38,755 bases of DNA, taken from NCBI GenBank assembly GCA_041913505.1, contig JAYSFC010000016.1:1-38755 (forward strand), written 5' to 3'. The translations under genes were made by a program, and so were the position numbers. The first letter of the stretch is position 1. Every line of letters begins with the position of its first letter. Below are positions 16,061 to 27,993 of this stretch, piece by piece. Origin of the DNA: JAYSFC01 sp041913505. GTDB lineage: Bacteria > Pseudomonadota > Gammaproteobacteria > Burkholderiales > Burkholderiaceae_C. Below the pieces are notes generated by a model. The model saw only the letters and a program-made list of their open reading frames with translations, did not search any database and had not been told where the DNA came from.

Positions 16061-17251
16061 ATGCACACCCTTTTCCGAAATGCGCAAACGCGGGGCCCCT
16101 GGCAGCCCTTGTGGCGGCCCTTCCTGCTTTTGCTGCTGCTCACGCTGGCGCTGTGCGGCGCCGCCCGGGCCCAGCGCGGCGGCTACCAGATCCTGCAGGC
16201 GACCTACGGCACGCAGTGGCAGAGCGTCGATGTCACGGCCCGCGTCCAGCAGCTCGCGCAGCAGGGCGAGCGCTTCCAGGCCGGCAACGACACCTTGGGC
16301 GTTGACCCCGCGCCGGGCCAGCGCAAGACGCTGCGCATTCAGGCCCAGGGGCGCGACGGCATGGCGCGCACCTTCGAGTACGCCGAGTCGCAGTGGGTGG
16401 ACGGCTCCGCGTTCCTGGGAGGCAACGCCTGGGGCCAGGGCAGCTGGAATGGCAGCGGCGAAGGCGATCCGGTGCTGCAGGCCACCTACGGCACCGCATG
16501 GCAAAGCATCGACGTGACGGACCGTATCCGTCAGCTGGCATGGCAAGGCGGCAGCTTTCAGGTCGGCAACGACCTCTTCGGCACCGACCCCGCGCCGGGC
16601 CAGCGCAAGACGCTGCGCATCCAGGCCCGGGGCCGTGACGGCCGCGTACGCACGGCCGAGTACGGCGAATCGCAGTGGGTGGACGGCTCCCGCCTCGCTG
16701 CCGGTGGCGGCGGGTACGGCGACCAGGGCGGCGCGTATGGCGGCGGCCAGGTTGTGCAAGCCACCTACGGCACCGCATGGCAAAGCATCGACGTGACGGA
16801 CCGCATCCGCCAGCTGGCGCGGCAAGGCGGCGGATTCCAGGTCGGCAACGACCTCTTCGGCACCGACCCCGCACCGGGGCAGCGCAAGACGCTGCGCATC
16901 CAAGCCCGCGGCCGCGACGGCCGTGTGCGCACTGCCGAGTACGCCGAATCCCAGTGGGTGGATGCCGGGCAACTGGCCACGGGCGGTGGCGGGTACGGCG
17001 ATCAGGGCGGCTACGGGCGCCTTGTCATCCACAGCGCCACCTATGGCGATGGCTACCGCCAGGTCGATGTCACCGAACGCCTGCGGGCCTACGTGCAGGG
17101 CGGCCGGCTGGACGTGACCGTGGGCAACGACCTGGCCGGCATGGACCCCGCGCCCAACGTGCGCAAGGTGCTGCGCGTGGAATACAGCGTGGGCAATGGA
17201 CGCGTACAACAGGCCACGGTTTACGAATCCCAGGGGCTGCGCCTGCCCTGA
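16061..17251 (+). CDS. Secreted protein with four tandem DUF3395-like repeats
   Basis: A 396-residue protein with a strong ribosome-binding site (AGGAGG) and a Sec signal peptide (hydrophobic residues 19-35, cut after ARA|Q). The mature protein is four copies of one domain of about 75 residues, spaced 92-94 residues, each opening with ATYG then VDVT or IDVT, a short helix, VGND or AGND, DPAPGQRKTLRI, and an acidic ending. The Gly/Tyr-rich linker GGGGYGDQGG separates repeats 2, 3 and 4. The unit resembles the DUF3395 domain at the C-terminus of eukaryotic DNAJC11; that comparison is from memory. Repeats 2 and 3 are almost identical even in DNA. Function is unknown; a periplasmic or surface beta-sandwich array is a guess. 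Confidence 0.8.
   Translation: MHTLFRNAQTRGPWQPLWRPFLLLLLLTLALCGAARAQRGGYQILQATYGTQWQSVDVTARVQQLAQQGERFQAGNDTLGVDPAPGQRKTLRIQAQGRDGMARTFEYAESQWVDGSAFLGGNAWGQGSWNGSGEGDPVLQATYGTAWQSIDVTDRIRQLAWQGGSFQVGNDLFGTDPAPGQRKTLRIQARGRDGRVRTAEYGESQWVDGSRLAAGGGGYGDQGGAYGGGQVVQATYGTAWQSIDVTDRIRQLARQGGGFQVGNDLFGTDPAPGQRKTLRIQARGRDGRVRTAEYAESQWVDAGQLATGGGGYGDQGGYGRLVIHSATYGDGYRQVDVTERLRAYVQGGRLDVTVGNDLAGMDPAPNVRKVLRVEYSVGNGRVQQATVYESQGLRLP
16481..16970 (+). repeat. Near-identical DNA duplication inside the four-repeat gene
   Basis: The coding repeats begin at 16199, 16481, 16760 and 17036 (the ATYG codons), spaced 282, 279 and 276 bp. The second and third are nearly identical over about 200 bp, for example from GCCACCTACGGCACCGCATG at 16481 and 16760. 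The first and fourth are clearly diverged. This implies a recent duplication or gene conversion of the middle unit and a locus that can change copy number by recombination. Confidence 0.85.
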
Positions 17252-17299
17252 TCCGGTGCGCTGCCGGGGGGCTCCCCACCCCTTGCGCGCGCCAGCGGG

Positions 17300-17305
17300 T
17301 AGAAT
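17300..17305 (+). promoter_or_regulatory. Possible -10 element of suhB
   Basis: TAGAAT inside GGGTAGAATATTCC is the only AT-rich, -10-like stretch in the 128-bp gap before suhB and lies 75 bp upstream of its ATG. No good -35 match sits at 16-18 bp spacing. Weak evidence. Confidence 0.35.
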
Positions 17306-17379
17306 ATTCCCCCTTCGCCGCCGCATCGCCGGTCCAGCCCGCCGCATCCGCACAGGGCCTTGTCCTTCGCTCACAATCC

Positions 17380-18288
17380 ATGTCGTCCAACCTGCACCCC
17401 ATGCTCAACGTGGCCATCAAGGCCGCTCGCGCCGCTGGCGCCATCATCAACCGCGCCGCGCTCGATGTGGAATCGGTGCGCATCTCGCAAAAGCAGGTGA
17501 ACGACTTCGTGACCGAGGTGGACCACGCGGCCGAGCAGGCGATCATCGACACCCTGCTCACCGCCTACCCGGGCCACGGCATCCTGGGCGAGGAAACCGG
17601 CCGCCAGCATGGCGCCAAGGATTCGGACTACATCTGGATCATCGACCCGCTGGACGGGACCACCAACTTCATCCACGGCTTTCCCGTGTACTGCGTGAGC
17701 ATCGCGCTGGCCGTGAAGGGCAAGGTCGAGCAGGCCGTGGTGTACGACCCCACGCGCAACGACCTCTTCACCGCCACGCGCGGCCGGGGCGCCTTCATGA
17801 ACGAGCGCCGCATCCGCGTTTCCAAGCGCACCCAGCTCAAGGACTGCCTGCTCTCCACGGGCTTTCCGTTCCGCCCCGGCGACAACTTCAAGAACTACAT
17901 GGCCATCATGGCCGACGTGATGCAGCGCACGGCCGGCCTGCGCCGCCCCGGCGCCGCCGCGCTGGACCTGGCCTACGTGGCCGCGGGCTTCACCGACGGT
18001 TTCTTCGAGACCGGCCTGTCGATCTGGGACGTGGCAGCCGGCTCGCTGCTCGTGACCGAGGCCGGCGGCCTGGTGGGCAATTTCACGGGCGAGGCCGACT
18101 TCATGGAACAGAAGGAATGCATGGCCGGCAACCCCCGCGTCTACGGCCAGCTCGTACCCCTCCTCGGCAAGTACAGCAAGTTCGCGGGCGCGGGCGACAA
18201 GGCTGCCGTGCGCCAAGCCCTGGAAGACACGGCCGAGCCGGAAGCCGCGCCCGAGGCGCCTGACGCGCAAGGCGGCGACAGCGAGTAA
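17380..18288 (+). CDS. suhB: Inositol-1-monophosphatase family protein SuhB
   Basis: A 302-residue Mg-dependent phosphatase starting at the ATG at 17380 (MSSNLHPMLN). Metal-binding parts are Glu71-Glu72 in LGEETG, and Asp89, Asp92 and the following residues in IDPLDGTTNF (signature 1). The C-terminal signature is SIWDVAAGSLLVTEAGG. In E. coli SuhB hydrolyses inositol phosphate in vitro and also joins the NusA/rRNA antitermination complex. Family members end near residue 270; this one adds an acidic Ala/Glu/Pro-rich tail of about 30 residues. It sits next to trmJ except for the inserted repeat-protein gene. Confidence 0.92.
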   Translation: MSSNLHPMLNVAIKAARAAGAIINRAALDVESVRISQKQVNDFVTEVDHAAEQAIIDTLLTAYPGHGILGEETGRQHGAKDSDYIWIIDPLDGTTNFIHGFPVYCVSIALAVKGKVEQAVVYDPTRNDLFTATRGRGAFMNERRIRVSKRTQLKDCLLSTGFPFRPGDNFKNYMAIMADVMQRTAGLRRPGAAALDLAYVAAGFTDGFFETGLSIWDVAAGSLLVTEAGGLVGNFTGEADFMEQKECMAGNPRVYGQLVPLLGKYSKFAGAGDKAAVRQALEDTAEPEAAPEAPDAQGGDSE

Positions 18289-18480
18289 ACCTCGGCCCTC
18301 GTTTGCCACAAAAAATATAGCAAACCAAAACCACCCGACAAGCACTACCACCCCATTCGGAACAAAACTGGCGCATACTGGGCCAGCAGGCGCCGTGGAA
18401 CCGGCTTTGCCGGGCCGCTGGCGTCGTCCTCCTTCCCACCATAGAAAGGGAAGGCATGCAGCGCCTCAGGGGGTTGCTCC
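18289..18480. other. Convergent intergenic region with two small hairpins
   Basis: Between suhB and the HD-GYP gene. GTTTGC (18301-18306) and GCAAAC (18320-18325) are perfect inverted copies around an AT-rich loop. CCGGC-TTT-GCCGG (18401-18413) is a tight GC hairpin inside a stretch similar to scattered 3'-flank repeats I remember from Acidovorax-type genomes. Neither is followed by a T-run, so they are weak terminator candidates. No reading frame here looks real. Confidence 0.4.
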
Positions 18481-19611
18481 CTAATCCGGGTCGGGGTACT
18501 TCTGCGCGATGTTGCGGAAGTCCTCGGCGATCTCGACGAACGCATCCACCATATCGGGGTCGAAATGCGTGCCCCGCCCCTTCACGATGCTGGCGCACGC
18601 CTGCTCGTGCGAGAACGCGGGCTTGTACACGCGCTTGCTGATGAGCGCGTCGTACACATCGGCCACGGCCATGAGGCGCGCCGACATGGGGATGGCGTCG
18701 CCCCGAAGCCCTTCGGGGTAGCCCGAGCCGTCCCACTTCTCCTGGTGGCTGTAGGCGATCTCCTTGGAGACGCTCAGGAACGCCACGCGCATGCCCAGGC
18801 GCCGCTCGGCCTTCTCGATCGCATCGCGCCCCAGCGTCGTGTGCGTCTTCATGATCTCGAACTCTTCCACCGTGAGCTTGCCGGGCTTGAGCAGGATGCT
18901 GTCGGGGATGCCGATCTTGCCGATGTCGTGCAGCGGCGCCGATTTGTACAGCAGGTCGATCATGCGGTCGCTGAGCGCATGGGCAAAACGCGGATGCTGG
19001 CGCAGGTGCTGCGCCAGCGTCTTCACGTAAAGCTGCGTGCGGCGGATGTGGTTGCCGGTCTCGTTGTCGCGCGTTTCGGCCAGCGAGGTCATGGCCATGA
19101 TGGTCACGTCCTGGATGGCCTGCACCTCCAGCGTGCGCAGCGCCACTTCGCGCTCCAGGTAGGCGCTCTTGTCGCGCAGGAAGTCCGCCGTGGCCTTGAG
19201 CGCAAGGTGCGTGCCCACGCGCGCGAGCAGGATGGGCGGGCTGATGGGCTTGGTGATGTAGTCCACGGCGCCCAGCGCGAGCCCCTGGCGCTCGTCGTCG
19301 GGGTCGGAGCGCGCGGTGAGGAATATGACGGGGATGTCACGCGTGGCCGCCCGCGCCTTCAGCTGGCGGCAGACCTCGTAGCCGTCGATGCCCGGCATCA
19401 TGATGTCCAGCAGGATCAGATCGGGCGGGTTTTCCGCTTGTGCGATCTTGAGCGCCTTCTCGCCCTGGTTGGCGACCTTCACGTGGTAGTGATCACGCAG
19501 CAGCCCTCCCATCAGCGTGAGGTTGTCGGGCGTGTCGTCCACCACGAGCACGGTGGCAATGGGTTTTTCGACATACACCGACTTCTCTGCAAAGAACGGG
19601 GCGTGGTCCAT
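18481..19611 (-). CDS. Response regulator with HD-GYP domain (RpfG-like c-di-GMP phosphodiesterase)
   Basis: A 376-residue two-domain protein. AGGAG precedes the ATG at 19611 (MDHAPFFAEK). Residues 18-140 are a receiver domain (VLVVDDTPDN, phospho-acceptor Asp69 in LILLDIMMPGIDG, Lys121 in ITKP). A coiled linker leads to the HD-GYP domain at about 165-370: ETRDNETGNHIRRTQ, His228-Asp229 in PLHDIGKIGIPD, HTTLGRDA, SHQEKWDGSGYPEGL with Gly-Tyr-Pro at 297-299, and ADVYDAL. All catalytic landmarks are intact, so it should hydrolyse c-di-GMP when phosphorylated. It lies 37 bp after the hybrid kinase gene, which is its likely phosphodonor through the HPt domain. Confidence 0.93.
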   Translation of the reverse strand: MDHAPFFAEKSVYVEKPIATVLVVDDTPDNLTLMGGLLRDHYHVKVANQGEKALKIAQAENPPDLILLDIMMPGIDGYEVCRQLKARAATRDIPVIFLTARSDPDDERQGLALGAVDYITKPISPPILLARVGTHLALKATADFLRDKSAYLEREVALRTLEVQAIQDVTIMAMTSLAETRDNETGNHIRRTQLYVKTLAQHLRQHPRFAHALSDRMIDLLYKSAPLHDIGKIGIPDSILLKPGKLTVEEFEIMKTHTTLGRDAIEKAERRLGMRVAFLSVSKEIAYSHQEKWDGSGYPEGLRGDAIPMSARLMAVADVYDALISKRVYKPAFSHEQACASIVKGRGTHFDPDMVDAFVEIAEDFRNIAQKYPDPD

Positions 19612-19648
19612 GGTGCTCCTGGATAGTTCTGGCGCTGGATGACAGGCT

Positions 19649-24478
<4,830 letters not shown>

Positions 24479-24505
24479 GGATGTCCTTCCCAGCAGGGGC
24501 CCGCG

Positions 24506-25045
24506 TCACCGGGCCGTATACAAAAGCTCATCCCATGCCTCCAGGGGCGCCGGTCGGCCGAACAGATAGCCCTGAAAGCCGTCACAGCCATGCAGTCGCA
24601 GGAAGCCGAGCTGCCCCGCCGTTTCCACGCCTTCGGCCACCACCTGCAGGTCCAGGCTCTGGGCGAGCGCCAGGATGGTGCGTACGATGGCCGCGTCGTT
24701 CGGGTCGGCCAGCACGTCGCGCACGAAACTCTGGTCGATCTTGATCTGGTCGAGCGGCAGGCGCTTGAGGTAGCTCAGGCTCGAGTACCCCGTGCCGAAG
24801 TCGTCGAGTGCAAAGCCCACGCCCTCTTTCTTGAGCTGGGCCATGCGCGCGATCGTGTCCTCGGCATCGCCCAGCAGCAGGCTTTCGGTGAGTTCGAGCG
24901 TAAGGCGGCGCGGGTTGGCGTTGCAGCTGCGCAGCGTGTCGAGCACCTCGGCCACGAAGCCGGGCTGGCGAAACTGGCGCGCGCTCACGTTGACGGACAG
25001 GCACAGGTGATCGGTGGCCGCACTCCGCTCCCAGCGCGCGAGCTA
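24506..25045 (-). pseudogene. Detached EAL-domain remainder behind an in-frame amber codon
   Basis: This is the continuation, in the same frame, of the GGDEF-EAL gene at 25043-27025 beyond a TAG codon at 25043-25045. Read-through gives REACE-stop-LARWERSA; the family usually has Gln there, and CAG to TAG is a single change. The remaining 178 residues contain most EAL catalytic residues: Asn in SVNVSARQF, Glu in LELTES, DDFGTGYSSL, Lys in QIKIDQSFV and Glu in AEGVET. The EAL triplet itself (Glu619) is on the other side. Independent translation from an internal GTG would lack that residue and the first strand, so it should be inactive unless the amber codon is suppressed. It ends 27 bp before the hybrid kinase gene. 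Confidence 0.85.
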
Positions 25046-27025
25046 CTCGCAGGCCTCGCGCAGCACGAAGTGGCCCAGCTGCAAAATGAGGCCGCTTTGC
25101 TCGGCCAGCGGAATGAAGTCGCCCGGACTCACCATGCCGCGCGTGGGGTGAAGCCAGCGCACGAGCGCCTCGGCCCCCACCAGGCGCGCACGGTGGTCCA
25201 TCACAGGCTGGTAGTGAATGGCGAACTCGCCACGCGCAAGGCCCTGGCGAAGATCGGCCTCGAGGTGCAGCCGCTCGTTCACCGCCGCCTGCATGCACGG
25301 GTCGAAGAAGCGCAGCGTGTTGCGCCCGGCCGCCTTGGCCTCGTACATGGCCAGATCGGCGCGCTTGAGCAATTCATCCACGCCCAGGCGCTGGTCGCCG
25401 AACAGCGCGATGCCGATGCTCGGCGAACTGTAGTGCTGCTGGCCGCCAAGCGCGATGGGCTGGTTGACATGGGTGAGCAGCTTGTCCGCCACGGTTTCGG
25501 CCTGCAGCGCGGCCTGCGCCGGATCTGGCGCGAGGTTCTCGAGCATGACCACGAACTCGTCGCCACCGAACCGCGCCACGGTATCGGTCTCGCGCACGGC
25601 CGACACGAGGCGCTGCGCCACCTCGGCGAGGAGCTGATCACCCATGTCGTGGCCCAGGGTGTCGTTGAGGTCCTTGAAATTGTCGAGATCGATAAACAGC
25701 AGCGCACCGCGCTGGCCCGTGCGCAGGCAGCCCGCGACGGCGCGCTGCAGCCGGTCCAGCAACAAGCGCCGGTTGGGCAGGCCCGTCAGCGCGTCATAGA
25801 AGGCCAGGCGCTCGATTTCCTGCTCGGCACGCTTGCGGTCGGTGATGTCCATGGTGAAGCCATGGGAGAGCACCGAGCCATCGGGCTCGCGGTGCGGCAC
25901 CACGCTGGCCATGTGCCAGCGCAGGCTGCCGTCGGGCATCTGCACGCGGTACTCACATTGCCAGGGCTGCATGTCGCGCAGCGATGCCCCGGTGAAGCGG
26001 CGCAGCACCCCCCGGTCCTCGGGCACCACGCGGTCGGTCATGACCGTGTAGTCGTGCATGGCCTGCGCGGGCTCCACACCCATGAGCTCGCGCACCGCCT
26101 CGCTGATATAGGGCACCTCGGCCACGCCGTCGGGATGAAACCGGTACTGGTAGATGTAGCCTGGAATGCGGCTTGCGATGCGTTCGATGAAGTCGAGCCG
26201 GTCCTGCAGCCGCTCGGCCACGCGCCGCTCCTCAGTGATGTCGCGCACCACACCCAGTTCCACCTGCACCCTGTCGTGCTCCGAAGGCTTGCGCACATAG
26301 GACTGCATCCAGCGCACTTCTCCGTCGGGCCGGCGCCAGCGGTACTGCACCTTGGCACCATTGGGGCGCTCGCGCGCGGCGATGAACGCCGGCAGGTCCT
26401 CGGGCAGGATGCCGCTGCGCCCGCGCTCGTAGGTGACCAGCGCCTCCTGCCCAAAGCCCGCGATCTGGCACAGCCCCGGCGACCAGGCCGTGACGCCCTC
26501 GGGATCCGAAGGCCGCCGGCGCCAATGCCCCATGTGCGCCAGGCTTTCCATCGCGTGGAACACATGTATGTGCTCATGCAGTTCCTGGCGCGCCTCGCGC
26601 AGGGCCAGGGTATCGGCGATGTCGCGCACCACCACAGCCCACTGGTCCGGCACGGTGCGGTGGGCCGTGATCTCCCAGGCCAACGCCACCCCCTCGCCGC
26701 CTGGGCCGGGAACGACATGGGAGACGGCCGGCATCGGCAGGCCCGTGCGCGCGGCATCGCGCAGCCGGTCTGCGAGCGGCTCGCCCGCGAGCATGGCGAA
26801 CACCTCATCCACCCCGTTGCCCAAGGCGATGCCGTCGGCCAGCACCGGCATAGCCCGTGCGGCTGTGTTGGCCGCGGCCAGGACCCACACGCCTGCGTCG
26901 AGGCGAAACTCCAGTACGGCGATGGGCAGAGCATCCACCAGCCCGCGCAGGTGCCGGGCCCCTTCGGACGCGGCAGCGCCTTGCTCCCCGGGGACGGGCT
27001 CGGTCAGCGGTACGAACGACAACAC
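25043..27025 (-). CDS. PAS-GGDEF protein truncated inside its EAL domain
   Basis: 660 residues before the amber codon; full length would be 839. No transmembrane helix is seen. PAS-like units lie at about 22-140, 155-268 and 275-400, with DITEERR and DITDRKRAEQEIE at two PAC ends. The diguanylate cyclase domain (about 405-570) has DALTGLPNRR, FIDLDNFKDLND and intact GGDEF at 487-491. RETD (478-481) five residues upstream is the c-di-GMP inhibitory I-site. The EAL domain begins at about 585 with EALVRWLHP (Glu619) and is cut after REACE. The product should therefore synthesise but not hydrolyse c-di-GMP. It is first in the operon with the hybrid kinase and HD-GYP genes. A sequencing error is possible. 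Confidence 0.85.
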   Translation of the reverse strand: MLSFVPLTEPVPGEQGAAASEGARHLRGLVDALPIAVLEFRLDAGVWVLAAANTAARAMPVLADGIALGNGVDEVFAMLAGEPLADRLRDAARTGLPMPAVSHVVPGPGGEGVALAWEITAHRTVPDQWAVVVRDIADTLALREARQELHEHIHVFHAMESLAHMGHWRRRPSDPEGVTAWSPGLCQIAGFGQEALVTYERGRSGILPEDLPAFIAARERPNGAKVQYRWRRPDGEVRWMQSYVRKPSEHDRVQVELGVVRDITEERRVAERLQDRLDFIERIASRIPGYIYQYRFHPDGVAEVPYISEAVRELMGVEPAQAMHDYTVMTDRVVPEDRGVLRRFTGASLRDMQPWQCEYRVQMPDGSLRWHMASVVPHREPDGSVLSHGFTMDITDRKRAEQEIERLAFYDALTGLPNRRLLLDRLQRAVAGCLRTGQRGALLFIDLDNFKDLNDTLGHDMGDQLLAEVAQRLVSAVRETDTVARFGGDEFVVMLENLAPDPAQAALQAETVADKLLTHVNQPIALGGQQHYSSPSIGIALFGDQRLGVDELLKRADLAMYEAKAAGRNTLRFFDPCMQAAVNERLHLEADLRQGLARGEFAIHYQPVMDHRARLVGAEALVRWLHPTRGMVSPGDFIPLAEQSGLILQLGHFVLREACE

Positions 27026-27127
27026 GGTGGCTCTGGAACCTCACGCTGTACAAGGAAGCAGCACACCCCGGATTTCTGCCGGGGCCGCCAGGGAGGACAC
27101 AGTATGTCAAAACGTAACAAAATGATA

Positions 27128-27156
27128 AATCCCCCCATTCCCCAATTGGGGGGATT
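27128..27156 (-). terminator. Stem-loop after the DUF937-like gene, overlapping a perfect palindrome
   Basis: AATCCCCCC (27128-27136) and GGGGGGATT (27148-27156) are perfect inverted copies around an 11-base loop. Read on the minus strand the stem is followed by TTTATCATTTTG. It lies about 90 bp after the stop at 27247, so it may be a terminator. CCCCAATTGGGG (27140-27151) is a perfect 12-bp palindrome within it and could instead be an operator for the GGDEF operon that starts at 27025. Confidence 0.5.
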
Positions 27157-27246
27157 ACTCCAACGCCTCCCCGTCACCGCGCACTGGAGCCCCCTCTGCT
27201 GCGCCTTGTGCGGGGGCGCGCCAGCTTGCGGAAGCCACCTGGGGCT

Positions 27247-27639
27247 TTATGCGAGCCGCTGCTTGAGGAATGCAACGATGTAGGGCGTGGCCGCCGCGGC
27301 GACCGTGGATGCGGTGGACGGATCAATGCCCACGCGCGCCGCCAACGATTCGGTGATGCGCCCCGAGAGCACCCCCTCGCCCCCCTCGGTCAACGAGCGC
27401 AGGAAGCCATCGCCGCGCACCAGGCCCGAGGCAAATGCCGCAAAGAAGCTCTTGCCCGCGTGCTCGCCCAGCAGGCCGCCTGAGCCCTGCTGTTCCACGT
27501 GGGCATGGGCTGCCTCGGCGGCCTGGCTCAGCATCTGCTGCGTGTCGGCTTCGCTAAAGCCCTGGGCGCTCAGCGCCTGGGCGGCCTGTACGCCATGGTC
27601 CGAAGCCAGGAAATCAGAAATCAACTGTTGCACATCCAT
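27247..27639 (-). CDS. DUF937/YidB-like small protein
   Basis: A 130-residue soluble protein starting at the ATG at 27639 (MDVQQLISDF) behind a strong AGGAGGTG site; upstream codons do not fit. Helical throughout: LSAQGFSEADTQQMLSQAAEAA, a Gly-rich hinge GSGGLLGEHAG, then GFLRSLTEGGEGVLSG and a C-terminal helix ending TPYIVAFLKQRLA. The hinge and the last helix (Ala/Val-rich followed by LP or TP and a Leu-rich stretch) recall DUF937/YidB proteins, whose role is unknown. The match is by eye and moderate. It stands alone, separated from the GGDEF gene by about 220 bp containing a stem-loop. Confidence 0.7.
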   Translation of the reverse strand: MDVQQLISDFLASDHGVQAAQALSAQGFSEADTQQMLSQAAEAAHAHVEQQGSGGLLGEHAGKSFFAAFASGLVRGDGFLRSLTEGGEGVLSGRITESLAARVGIDPSTASTVAAAATPYIVAFLKQRLA

Positions 27640-27732
27640 GGGCACCTCCTGAAGAGAAAAACGCCGATGCGTCGCCCACTCTAGCACCGTCCTCTTGCAC
27701 CCATATGGCACGGCGCAAGACCCGCCGCACAC

Positions 27733-27993
27733 TCAGCGGAGCTTGAGGCAAAGGCAGTAGACGGGCTCGGAGCCCCAGGGCGTCCGGTGCGCTTCCGGAG
27801 TACTGCCGATCCGCTCGAAGGGCAACCCGCAGCCCACCGCCCACGCGATGATCCGGCCCGCCAATGACCTGCTGACCCAGCGGATGACGGCCTGAGACTT
27901 CACCGCGTGCTCCAGGAACCCGCTCACTTGGTCAGCCGACTTGCTCTGGTAGATCTTCTCCCAGTGTTCCTTCGATCCCTCGCGGGCCTCCAT
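27733..27993 (-). pseudogene. Class I SAM-methyltransferase gene with the centre deleted
   Basis: The visible 86-residue frame joins two pieces of a methyltransferase of about 200 residues. The first (residues 1-37) has EHWEKIYQSKSADQVSGF and LEHAVKSQAVI, the usual N-terminus of the family, in which SGF is normally SWF. The second (from about 45) has LPFERIGSTPEAHRTPWGSE and then YCLCLK, the usual C-terminal strand. Missing between them are the glycine-rich SAM-binding motif I and the rest of the catalytic core, roughly 110 residues. The remnant cannot be an active methyltransferase. Its 5' end overlaps the 3' end of the fused lyase-amidase frame in another frame on the same strand, suggesting a deletion that also removed that gene's normal stop. 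Confidence 0.65.

Noticed and set aside
16199..17240. Repeats considered as a CRISPR array
   Set aside because: Units are about 280 bp, in frame and protein-coding, with no spacer structure.
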